From positions 1-53,625 of the forward strand of contig CAZDQE010000007.1 of assembly GCA_964507395.1 (NCBI GenBank): a stretch of DNA of 53,625 nt. Reading direction: 5' to 3'. Under the pieces are notes generated by a model. That model did no database searches. It worked only from the letters and a program-made list of their open reading frames with translations, and was not told the DNA's origin. This document shows positions 7,866 through 14,596 of the stretch, in pieces (position 1 is the first letter of the stretch; each line of letters starts with the position of its first letter). The position numbers and the translations under genes are program-made. Source of the stretch: SIG575 sp964507395 (GTDB lineage Bacteria; Bacillota; Clostridia; Oscillospirales; Acutalibacteraceae).

Positions 7866-7908
7866 GAAAAAGAGAGCAACCCCCTGTCAATGTGAGGAGC
7901 TGCTCTCT
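7866..7908 (-). terminator. Terminator after the PepSY lipoprotein gene
   Basis: AGAGAGCA (7871-7878) and TGCTCTCT (7901-7908) form an 8-bp stem with a T run on the minus strand. The 150 bases between here and the DUF3592-like gene hold no gene. Confidence 0.7.
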
Positions 7909-7914
7909 GAATTT

Positions 7915-8463
7915 TTAGTCTCTTATTTCTTTTTCTGCTTTTACTATTTTACCGGTGTCGGCATCAATTTCGTACTCATACTCATATTTTCCTGAGTCGA
8001 ATTCAATTTCATAGACGATTGATTTTCTTTCTCTGTCAAGCTCAGATTTGTAGTAGCCGATATCAGTATCTTTAAGGCCTGCATGAGAGAGTGCAATTTC
8101 TTTTGCTTCATCCCGTGAAATATTGAATTCTTTAATAGTTGTAGAAACAGTTTTTGCGGTTTCCGCTTTTTTTGTTGTATTGTTGCTCTGAACAGCTTTC
8201 TGTGTTTCCTGAGCTTTCGTTTCGGAAGAAGCAGTTTCGGACACCGTTGACCGAGGAACGGCTGTGTATGTTTCTTCCTGAGTCGTTGTTTCCTGCAGAA
8301 GTGTATTTTTCATTTCTTCCGTTGATTCGGTTGCACCGTTTTTGGTGCTGCTTGCAGTCGGCGGGTTGGGGGTGATAGTATCATCAGCCTTATTTGCTAC
8401 GCAAGCGGTAAAGATTGTCAATACAAATAATGCAGAAATTATTATTGCTAATGATTTTTTCAC
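7915..8463 (-). CDS. Lipoprotein with PepSY domain
   Basis: 182 aa. Signal peptide with lipobox FTAC (Cys21), then a low-complexity Thr/Ser/Glu linker (about 25-110), then one PepSY domain (about 115-180): ISRDEAKEIALSHAGL, VYEIEFDSGKYEYEYEID, DTGKIVKAE. PepSY domains often restrain proteases or sense envelope state; the partner here is unknown. It starts with GTG, with GGAGGG 8 bases before it. It follows ferritin on the same strand with only 52 bases and no terminator, so it may be the last gene of the perR operon. Confidence 0.85.
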   Translation of the reverse strand: MKKSLAIIISALFVLTIFTACVANKADDTITPNPPTASSTKNGATESTEEMKNTLLQETTTQEETYTAVPRSTVSETASSETKAQETQKAVQSNNTTKKAETAKTVSTTIKEFNISRDEAKEIALSHAGLKDTDIGYYKSELDRERKSIVYEIEFDSGKYEYEYEIDADTGKIVKAEKEIRD

Positions 8464-8515
8464 AAGTCGTCCCTCCTTTTAAAGTCAGAGTTTTTGTTAA
8501 GATGTGAGTGGTTGT

Positions 8516-9025
8516 TTATATTGTAAGGCTTGGTGCGGTATACACTCTTGCTGCGAGTTCCTGATCAAGCAGATAAAGGCTTTTTGGGTCATCACCGAAA
8601 AGACGGAATTTATTCACCAGCTTGTCAGCATTTTCTTCTTCTTCACCCTGTTCTTTTACAAACCAGTCAAGGAACTGCATGGTACGGAAATCTTTGACAC
8701 TGTAAGCTGCATCATAAATGTTATGAATAAGGTCAGTTACATAGCGTTCATGCTCTGCTCCTGCAAGAAGAGGATCAATGGTTTTTTCAAAAACCTTGTC
8801 AGGCTTGTCGATTGCTTTGAGTGTTGCCTTGATGCTGTTGTTCTGCAAATATTTCAAGAAGAGCATTGCGTGGTCGCGTTCTTCCTGTGCCTGAATGTTA
8901 TACCAGTTAGCGAACCCGTCCAGATCCATATCGCTGAAAAAGTTTGCGATATCAAGGTATAAATAAGCACTGTAAAATTCTTTGTTTATCTGGTCGTTCA
9001 ACAATTCGATTACTTTTTTATCCAT
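8516..9025 (-). CDS. ftnA: Ferritin
   Basis: A 169-aa non-heme ferritin, a 24-mer iron store and ferroxidase. The ferroxidase ligands are visible: E17 (NKEFYSAYLYL), E50-H53 (QEERDHAM) and the C-helix E/Q residues (FVKEQGEEEENA). GGGAG precedes the ATG. It lies downstream of reverse rubrerythrin and perR on the same strand, so iron is sequestered with peroxide removal under one likely regulator. Confidence 0.95.
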   Translation of the reverse strand: MDKKVIELLNDQINKEFYSAYLYLDIANFFSDMDLDGFANWYNIQAQEERDHAMLFLKYLQNNSIKATLKAIDKPDKVFEKTIDPLLAGAEHERYVTDLIHNIYDAAYSVKDFRTMQFLDWFVKEQGEEEENADKLVNKFRLFGDDPKSLYLLDQELAARVYTAPSLTI

Positions 9026-9050
9026 AAAAATTACTCCCTTTCAAAAGAAC

Positions 9051-9076
9051 AGAGGCGGTCGTGCTTGACCGCCTCT
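9051..9076 (-). terminator. Intercistronic hairpin
   Basis: AGAGGCGGTC (9051-9060) and GACCGCCTCT (9067-9076) form a perfect 10-bp stem between reverse rubrerythrin and ferritin. The T run after it on the minus strand is interrupted, so it could be a partial terminator or an mRNA-stabilising end that sets the ratio of the two proteins. Confidence 0.7.
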
Positions 9077-9083
9077 AAGATTT

Positions 9084-9626
9084 TTAGCCGAAATATCTCT
9101 GAAGAAGACCTTCAAATGCTTTGCCGTGTCTTGCTTCGTCGCGAGCCATTTCGTGAACTGTATCGTGGATAGCGTCAAGATTGAGCTCTTTAGCTCTCTT
9201 TGCAAGTTCAAATTTGCCAAGTGTTGCGCCATTTTCTGCTTCGACTCTCATTTCGAGATTTTTCTTTGTGCTTGCTGTTACAACTTCGCCGAGAAGCTCT
9301 GCAAATTTAGCAGCGTGTTCTGCTTCTTCGTAAGCAGCTTTTTCCCAGTAAAGACCGATTTCAGGATAGCCTTCTCTGTGAGCTACTCTTGCCATTGCAA
9401 GGTACATACCAACTTCTGTACATTCGCCCATGTAGTTAGCTCTGAGGTCTTCGATGATGTCTGCAGGTGCGCCTTCTGCTACGCCTACAACGTGTTCAGC
9501 AGCCCATGCTCTTTCTTCTGACTGCTCTACAAATTTTTCTGCAGGAACTTTACACTGGGGGCATCTTTCGGGTGCTGCGTCTCCCTCGTGAACATAACCG
9601 CATACTGAGCATACAAATTTTTTCAT
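9084..9626 (-). CDS. Reverse rubrerythrin
   Basis: A 180-aa peroxidase of the reverse rubrerythrin type. The rubredoxin-like Fe(Cys)4 domain is at the N-terminus (CSVCG at 6-10, CPQC near 22-25), ahead of a four-helix di-iron domain with EC/TE and EEAEHAAKF and ARDEARHGKAF ligand motifs. Classical rubrerythrin, present at 26136, has the opposite order. Clostridial reverse rubrerythrins reduce H2O2 (and O2) with NADH through partner proteins and are PerR-controlled. It sits 39 bases downstream of perR. Confidence 0.93.
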   Translation of the reverse strand: MKKFVCSVCGYVHEGDAAPERCPQCKVPAEKFVEQSEERAWAAEHVVGVAEGAPADIIEDLRANYMGECTEVGMYLAMARVAHREGYPEIGLYWEKAAYEEAEHAAKFAELLGEVVTASTKKNLEMRVEAENGATLGKFELAKRAKELNLDAIHDTVHEMARDEARHGKAFEGLLQRYFG

Positions 9627-9665
9627 AATAAATTCCTCCCAAATTTCATAAATTTATTTTAATTT

Positions 9666-10052
9666 TTATTTCTGACAATTTTCACAGATACCGATAAAGG
9701 TTAAAATATGACTTGTAATTTTTGCTTTAGAGTGTTTTTCTGCATCGTTTTCCATTTTTTCAAACATCGGCATTTCAATGTCGTAAACTCTGCCGCAGTC
9801 TGTACAATGCAGGTGGTAGTGATTCTGAGCGTTGCCGTCAAAATGATCTGCGCCGCCGTAGGATAAACGCATTATCTGACCGGTTTCCGTCAGGAGTGAC
9901 AGGTTTCTGTAAACCGTTCCCATGCTGATGTTGGGCATTATCTGCCTCAGCGACCAGTAGAGTTCGTCAGCCGTGGGGTGATCTTTTCTGGAACAAAGCT
10001 CACTCAGAATTGCGTCGCGTTGTGCGCTGTGCTTCATAGCTTTGTTGTTCAC
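9666..10052 (-). CDS. perR: Peroxide-responsive Fur-family repressor PerR
   Basis: 128 aa, winged-helix N-terminus (TADELYWSL, GTVYRNLSLL) and Fur dimer domain. Regulatory metal ligands align with those of B. subtilis PerR: H25 (HPTAD), D72 (FDG), H78 and H80 (NHYHLHC), D91. Structural zinc cysteines are C83/C86 and C123/C126. The FDG Asp and HPTAD His favour PerR over Fur or Zur. The first gene of perR-reverse rubrerythrin-ferritin; its own promoter has a palindrome over the start site, which suggests autoregulation. Confidence 0.9.
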   Translation of the reverse strand: MNNKAMKHSAQRDAILSELCSRKDHPTADELYWSLRQIMPNISMGTVYRNLSLLTETGQIMRLSYGGADHFDGNAQNHYHLHCTDCGRVYDIEMPMFEKMENDAEKHSKAKITSHILTFIGICENCQK

Positions 10053-10071
10053 CTCATTTCTAAGTGATATC

Positions 10072-10115
10072 AGTAACTGTTACTATTATTATACATGAAA
10101 ATCACAATTTGTCAA
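10072..10115 (-). promoter_or_regulatory. perR promoter with operator
   Basis: On the minus strand a -35 TTGACA (10110-10115), 16-base spacer and -10 TATAAT (10088-10093). The perfect palindrome AGTAACTGTTACT (10072-10084) lies over the expected start site, where a repressor would block initiation. It is not the textbook PerR box, but its position makes PerR the likely ligand. Confidence 0.75.
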
Positions 10116-10169
10116 TAGGTTTTTTAAAATTTTTTTAGTTTTTTTCAGATTTTTTCGGCGGTAGTACCT

Positions 10170-10351
10170 TGTAACAACTAAAAATTGCAACTAACCTCAT
10201 CGTGTCATCCTCGAATAATGTTACATTCAGTCTGTTGTTTTCTTGTCGAGATCCTTCGCTGACGCTCGAGGATGACGACAAGAAAGGGAAGTTACAAAAG
10301 CACATTATAAAGGATCTCGGTGAATATGAAAGTAAAATTTTAGTTGTTACA
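10170..10351. mobile_element. MITE-like element (182 bp)
   Basis: Perfect 14-base inverted ends TGTAACAACTAAAA (10170-10183) and TTTTAGTTGTTACA (10338-10351) enclose a nested palindrome: TTTCTTGTCG (10239-10248) with CGACAAGAAA (10276-10285), and inside it the dispersed motif at 10249-10277. There is no ORF with a ribosome binding site. It lies in the 464-base gene-free stretch 10053-10516, which also holds the perR promoter, the repeat at 10357 and the next gene's terminator. Confidence 0.6.
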
Positions 10352-10356
10352 GTGTA

Positions 10357-10427
10357 GTAGGGGCGATTCACATGTAGCCCGTAAAAATCTGCCACAATTT
10401 TACGGGTCATTCATGAATGACCCCTAC
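10357..10427. repeat. Palindromic repeat
   Basis: GTAGGGG (10357-10363) pairs with CCCCTAC (10421-10427), and CCCGTAAAA (10378-10386) with TTTTACGGG (10398-10406), giving a nested cruciform or stem. It abuts the preceding MITE-like element. The outer motif resembles palindromic intergenic repeats common in clostridial genomes (from memory). Confidence 0.6.
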
Positions 10428-10478
10428 GAAAATCTTTAATGATTTTGCTTATTTCGGTGTCTTTTATAATATGTATGC

Positions 10479-10511
10479 AAAAAAATGCCTCATAGTTCGG
10501 GACTATGAGGA
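10479..10511 (-). terminator. Terminator of the XRE gene
   Basis: CCTCATAG (10488-10495) and CTATGAGG (10503-10510), followed by a T run on the minus strand. Confidence 0.88.
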
Positions 10512-10516
10512 CGGAT

Positions 10517-10795
10517 TTAATTATTTGAAATGTCTGCGATTATCATTCTTATATGAGCTGCCTGTTCTGGCGTAAGATGGCTGACATCCAGTGAATTGTC
10601 ATTACTCCTGCCGAGCAGATAGTCTGTTGAAACGCCAAAATAGTCTGCGATTTTTATAAGCATATCAATTGACGGTTGAATATTATTGTTCTCCCAGTTG
10701 GAAACAGTCTGCTTTGCAACAGAGAGTTTATTCCCGAATTCAACCTGTGTAAGGTTGTGGGCTGTTCTTAATTCCTTTATTCTCACATTAAGCAT
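10517..10795 (-). CDS. XRE-family regulator
   Basis: 92 aa. An N-terminal HTH (RIKELRTAHNLTQVEFGNKL, VAKQTVSNWENNNIQPSIDM), the common linker ADYFGVSTDYLLGRS, and a short C-terminal helix (LTPEQAAHIRMIIADI). The frame is open 22 codons upstream, but CAGGAGG lies just before the ATG at 10795. It is divergent from the secreted repeat protein, with both promoters in 10796-10964, so it may repress that gene. Confidence 0.9.
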   Translation of the reverse strand: MLNVRIKELRTAHNLTQVEFGNKLSVAKQTVSNWENNNIQPSIDMLIKIADYFGVSTDYLLGRSNDNSLDVSHLTPEQAAHIRMIIADISNN

Positions 10796-10847
10796 GGCTT
10801 TCCTCCTGAAAAAGTAAAAAATTATAATACTAATGTAACAATTTAGG

Positions 10848-10876
10848 TTGACAAAATACAAATACTATGGTATTTT
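10848..10876 (+). promoter_or_regulatory. Promoter of the secreted repeat protein
   Basis: TTGACA (10848-10853), 17 bases, TATTTT (10871-10876). The near-palindrome AATACTATGGTATT (10861-10874) overlaps the -10 and is a possible site for the divergent XRE regulator. A second Shine-Dalgarno-like AAGGAGGG at 10910-10917 has no start codon after it. Confidence 0.65.
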
Positions 10877-10964
10877 AATTATGGACTTAAGTTTTTACTT
10901 ATCAAAGATAAGGAGGGTAGCATAAAAAGTCCGGAAACAACTTTTTAATTCAGGAGGAAATTTT

Positions 10965-12836
10965 ATGAAAAAAGTAATGTCAATAATTTTAGTTGCAATG
11001 ATGCTGTTTTCAACAATGACTGTTTCGGTTTCGGCGGCAACATATTCTGAATCGGAATCGAATGATTCATATTCGACTGCTGATACATTAAGCTCAGGCA
11101 ATACAATAAAAGGTGAATTGAGTTCTTCAAGTGATATAGACTATTATAAAATTGCCACTTCATCCAATGGAAAACTTACAATTAAGTTTAATCACAAGCA
11201 TAATTCGGAGAACGGATATTGGGTAGTGAAAACATATTATTATACGGGTAGTAAGTATAATGTTTTATCAACTAATTACATTTATCTAAGTGATAGTGAA
11301 ATTATTACGCTTCCGTCAATAGGAGCAGTTTCAGGTGGTACATATTATGTAAGTGTAGATTATGGCAGTAATTCCACTTTGATTGGCTATGATTATTCTG
11401 TTTCTGCAAGCTTTTCTTCGACAAGTTATTACGAAAGAGAAATGAACAATTCTTATCAGACAGCAACAACAATTTCTTCAGGATATTCATACGGAGGAAA
11501 TATGTATTCATCTGATGACATTGATTATTTTAAATTTACAGCCCCATCAAACGGTTCAATTAACGTTTCCTTCGGTCATTCTCACAGTTCAACAAACGGA
11601 TATTGGGTAGTAAAGACTTTTTACTATTCAAATGGTACTTATAATTTGTTGTCAACAGAATATATGTATTTATCTGATAATGAGAGTATAGATTTGCCGG
11701 CAATAAGTGCAGTTTCAGGCGGTACATATTATGTAAGCGTGGACTATGGTAGTTCATCTGATCTGGTTGGTTATAATTATACTGTAACTGCAGATTTTAA
11801 TTCGAGTAACTATTACGAAAGAGAAATGAACAATTCATATCAAACAGCGACAAATATTTCTACCGGTTCATCTTATAGCGGTTGTCTGTATTCGTATGAT
11901 GATATTGACTATTATAAATTAACAGCATCATCAAAAGGCGAAATTTCCTTATCTTTTTCTCACTTGTATAATTCTTCTTCAGGCTATTGGTGTGTATATG
12001 TTTATTCATATTCCGGCGGAACATACACAAAACTTTCCACAAATTATGTTTATGTAAATGGAAATTCTACCATAGATTTAACTCCTATAAGTGCAACCGC
12101 CAATGGTGTTTATTTTATTGTTGTTGACTATGGCTCAAATGTAGAAGGACTCGATTATAGTATTATAGCAAAAAGTTCTTCCTCTTCAACAACTACCTAT
12201 ACTCTTTCTTACAACGCTAACGGCGGCAGTGGTGAACCTTCATCACAGACAGGTAAAACAACCTATACAATCAGTTCCACTATTCCAACAAGAAGCGGTT
12301 ATACTTTCCTTGGTTGGTCAAAGAGCAGTTCTGCAACATCAGCAACATATGATGCAGGTGACAAAATCACGCTTACATCGAATACAACTTTGTATGCTGT
12401 GTGGAAGAAAAATTCTACAGCAAAACCGACCATTACTCTTTCTGACAGCAGAATCAATGTAAAAGTTGGTGAATCTGTCACAGTGGTGGCTAACTGTAAC
12501 AAAAATGGTTCAGACGTAAGAAGAACAGTTAATTATAGTATAAAAAATACAAGTGTTGTTTCTGCAGAATGGGTAGAGTGGCAAGGTGACGATGCTTACT
12601 TAAAAATCCACGGCGTTTCAGAAGGAACAACAACTATAACGATTACCTTAACAAATACAGATACAAAAGAGGTTTATGATACAGCAGAAATTTCAGTTAA
12701 TGTAACTGAAGAGAACAAAAACAGCGGAAATGACAACACATCCACAAGCGGTGAGTTTTCATTCATGGACATTCTGAATGCTATTGCAGGTTTCTTCACA
12801 TGGCTTTTCAGCGCCATTGCTTCACTTTTTGCGTAA
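10965..12836 (+). CDS. Secreted protein with three PPC-like repeats, a B-repeat and an Ig-like domain
   Basis: 623 aa. Signal peptide 1-24 (cut after VSA). Three ~125-residue repeats start near 28, 155 and 284; the last two open with the identical YYEREMNNSYQTAT, and each carries DIDYYK-type strands and GTYYVSVDYGS, like bacterial pre-peptidase C-terminal (PPC) beta-sandwiches. Then a Listeria-Bacteroides B-repeat (about 412-478, YNANGGSG ... GYTFLGWS), an Ig-like domain (about 483-580), a polar linker, and a hydrophobic C-terminal helix (FMDILNAIAGFFTWLFSAI). No catalytic domain and no LPXTG, so it is probably a surface-binding protein. AGGAGG precedes the ATG. Confidence 0.85.
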   Translation: MKKVMSIILVAMMLFSTMTVSVSAATYSESESNDSYSTADTLSSGNTIKGELSSSSDIDYYKIATSSNGKLTIKFNHKHNSENGYWVVKTYYYTGSKYNVLSTNYIYLSDSEIITLPSIGAVSGGTYYVSVDYGSNSTLIGYDYSVSASFSSTSYYEREMNNSYQTATTISSGYSYGGNMYSSDDIDYFKFTAPSNGSINVSFGHSHSSTNGYWVVKTFYYSNGTYNLLSTEYMYLSDNESIDLPAISAVSGGTYYVSVDYGSSSDLVGYNYTVTADFNSSNYYEREMNNSYQTATNISTGSSYSGCLYSYDDIDYYKLTASSKGEISLSFSHLYNSSSGYWCVYVYSYSGGTYTKLSTNYVYVNGNSTIDLTPISATANGVYFIVVDYGSNVEGLDYSIIAKSSSSSTTTYTLSYNANGGSGEPSSQTGKTTYTISSTIPTRSGYTFLGWSKSSSATSATYDAGDKITLTSNTTLYAVWKKNSTAKPTITLSDSRINVKVGESVTVVANCNKNGSDVRRTVNYSIKNTSVVSAEWVEWQGDDAYLKIHGVSEGTTTITITLTNTDTKEVYDTAEISVNVTEENKNSGNDNTSTSGEFSFMDILNAIAGFFTWLFSAIASLFA

Positions 12837-12860
12837 ATAAAGTAACATCATAAAAATTAA

Positions 12861-12915
12861 AACTCTGCCTCAGATCCTTCGCTTACGCTCAAGGATGACG
12901 AGGCAGGGTTTTTCT
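12861..12915 (+). terminator. Terminator built on a dispersed repeat
   Basis: AACTCTGCCTC (12861-12871) pairs with GAGGCAGGGTT (12900-12910), with one G-U pair, and a T run follows. The loop (12872-12900) is a 29-base motif that recurs at 10249-10277 with 27 identities. It ends the secreted-protein transcript. Confidence 0.85.
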
Positions 12916-12991
12916 GTTGGTCGGTGGGATTTTTGTGTTAAAGCTGAAATCTTTTTCATATATATAACAGAAAACTCTTCGGAGGTGCGAT

Positions 12992-14179
12992 GTGAAAAGG
13001 TTTTTTGCTTTATTAGTGTGTATATGCTTACTTTTTCTTTCCGCTTGCGGTGACAGCACAGAGGAACGGAAAGAAAATGAAGATGAAATCAGAGCTGTAT
13101 GGATAAGTGTTTATGACATGGCTGATTTCAAGGGCATGAGCGAAGGCGGTTTCAGGGCAAAGGCGGAAAATATGTTCAAGGATATTTCAGAGCGTGGATT
13201 TCAACATGTTTTTGTACAAGTAAGACCCTCAGGTGATGCACTTTACAAATCTGAAATTTTTCCGTGGAGCAAATATATTTCAGGTGAAGAGGGGAAATCT
13301 CCGGGGTATGATCCTCTCACGATTTTTCTGAATGTTGCACATTCTCATAACCTGAAAATTCATGCATGGATAAATCCTTACAGAGTTTCAGGCACATCTT
13401 CTGATATGGAAAAATTATCTGAAAATAATCCGGCAAGAGAGATGTACCGGAACAATGCAAGTGATATTTACTTAAGCACCTCGGGGATCTACTATAACCC
13501 TGCATCTGAGAGAGTGCAGAAGCTTATCCTCGACGGAGTCCGAGAGCTTGTGAAAAATTACGACATTGACGGAATACATATTGATGACTTTTTCTATCCG
13601 ACCACAGATGAAGAAATAGATAAAAATGAATTTGCAGAGTACAGGGAAAATTCAGGTGCAGATTCTCTGGAGGTCTGGAGAAGAAATCAGGTCAATGCTT
13701 TTGTTGCAGGCATGTATTCGGCGGCAAAAAGCGAAGATGAAAATATTATTGTCAGCATAAGTCCGTCTGCAGATATAAATGCTGACGAAAATGTACATTA
13801 TGCCGATGTTGCCCTGTGGTGTTCGGAAAGCGGGTATTGCGACTGGATAATTCCTCAGGTATATTACGGTTTTAAGAATGAGTATCTTCCCTACAGGCAG
13901 TCGGTTAGTGAGTGGTGCAAGCTTGTTACAAATGAAAACATAAAGCTTGTTATCGGTCTTGCTTCATACAAATGCGGCGCAGAGGATTTATATGCGGGAA
14001 AAGGAAAAGACGAATGGCAGACAAACGATAATATTCTTTGTGAACAACTGAAATATCTGAGGAAAAAGGATTGCGACGGCTTCTCCTTTTTTTCTTACAA
14101 CAGCCTGCAGTTAGCCAACGAAACGATGAAAAAAGAGTGGGAGAATTTTAAGGAAGAGCTGACGGCTTTATCCTCGTAA
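12992..14179 (+). CDS. GHL10-family (DUF187) glycosyl hydrolase-like lipoprotein
   Basis: 395 aa. Lipobox FLSAC (Cys19), then a TIM-barrel domain of the YngK/GHL10 type: RAVWISVYDM, HVFVQVRPSGDALY, KIHAWINPYR, DGIHIDDFFYP (the Asp pair expected near the active site), CDWIIPQVYYG, and a final DGFSFFSYNS. Members are thought to act on cell-wall or related glycans. It starts with GTG, with GGAGGT 5 bases before it. The last 12 bases overlap the convergent CmpB-like gene. Confidence 0.9.
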   Translation: MKRFFALLVCICLLFLSACGDSTEERKENEDEIRAVWISVYDMADFKGMSEGGFRAKAENMFKDISERGFQHVFVQVRPSGDALYKSEIFPWSKYISGEEGKSPGYDPLTIFLNVAHSHNLKIHAWINPYRVSGTSSDMEKLSENNPAREMYRNNASDIYLSTSGIYYNPASERVQKLILDGVRELVKNYDIDGIHIDDFFYPTTDEEIDKNEFAEYRENSGADSLEVWRRNQVNAFVAGMYSAAKSEDENIIVSISPSADINADENVHYADVALWCSESGYCDWIIPQVYYGFKNEYLPYRQSVSEWCKLVTNENIKLVIGLASYKCGAEDLYAGKGKDEWQTNDNILCEQLKYLRKKDCDGFSFFSYNSLQLANETMKKEWENFKEELTALSS

Positions 14180-14563
14180 AAACTTTTTTATGATTTTGCT
14201 GAGATAAATAGCAGGCAAGGTAAGGCAGAACCATGCTGCGGAAAACACAGGACATATCTGACCGAGAATGTTGAATTTTTGTCCTGAATAATCCCAAACA
14301 TTCATGTGGAGTTTTCTGTTGACAATACAGCCGACAATGAATTCAAGAGCTGTTATAATGGCACAGCCTGTAAGACATTTTAAAAATATGCTTTTTGTTT
14401 TCATTCTGAAGTTTGAAATGTGTATCATCAGAAAGGCAGTGCCGCCTGTCAGCGACATTGTCCAGTGTGTAAAGCCACGGAACATAATTTCAATCAGACT
14501 GTAAAGAACTGCTCCGACAGAAAAAACAATAAAAAATTCCTTATACTTTTTCAAAAAAATCAC
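14168..14563 (-). CDS. CmpB-type putative ABC transporter permease (small membrane protein)
   Basis: 131 aa with four predicted membrane segments. The C-terminal WDYSGQKFNILGQICPVFSA matches the conserved W-x-Y-S ... N-x-x-G-x-I block of the 'putative ABC-transporter type IV' family; no ATPase is nearby, so the transporter name is only a family label. The start is GTG at 14563, and it lies inside the right arm of the hairpin after the DUF2079 gene, so translation may depend on opening that stem. Confidence 0.78.
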   Translation of the reverse strand: MIFLKKYKEFFIVFSVGAVLYSLIEIMFRGFTHWTMSLTGGTAFLMIHISNFRMKTKSIFLKCLTGCAIITALEFIVGCIVNRKLHMNVWDYSGQKFNILGQICPVFSAAWFCLTLPAIYLSKIIKKFLRG

Positions 14564-14587
14564 CGGGGTTATTTTTCCCTCGGTGAT
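14559..14587 (-). terminator. Terminator/attenuator hairpin overlapping a start codon
   Basis: ATCACCG (14559-14565) and CGGTGAT (14581-14587) form a stem; a run of seven T follows on the minus strand. It ends the DUF2079 message but also contains the GTG start (14561-14563) of the next gene, with the GAGGG that could act as ribosome binding site in its loop. Confidence 0.75.
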
Positions 14588-14596
14588 TTTAAATTA

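Noticed and set aside
7645..7995. 116-aa plus-strand ORF
   Set aside because: It runs antisense across the DUF3592-like gene, its terminator region and the lipoprotein end; codon use and composition look like a shadow frame.
10135..10410. 91-aa ORF on the minus strand
   Set aside because: It is a translation of the two palindromic elements and has no ribosome binding site.
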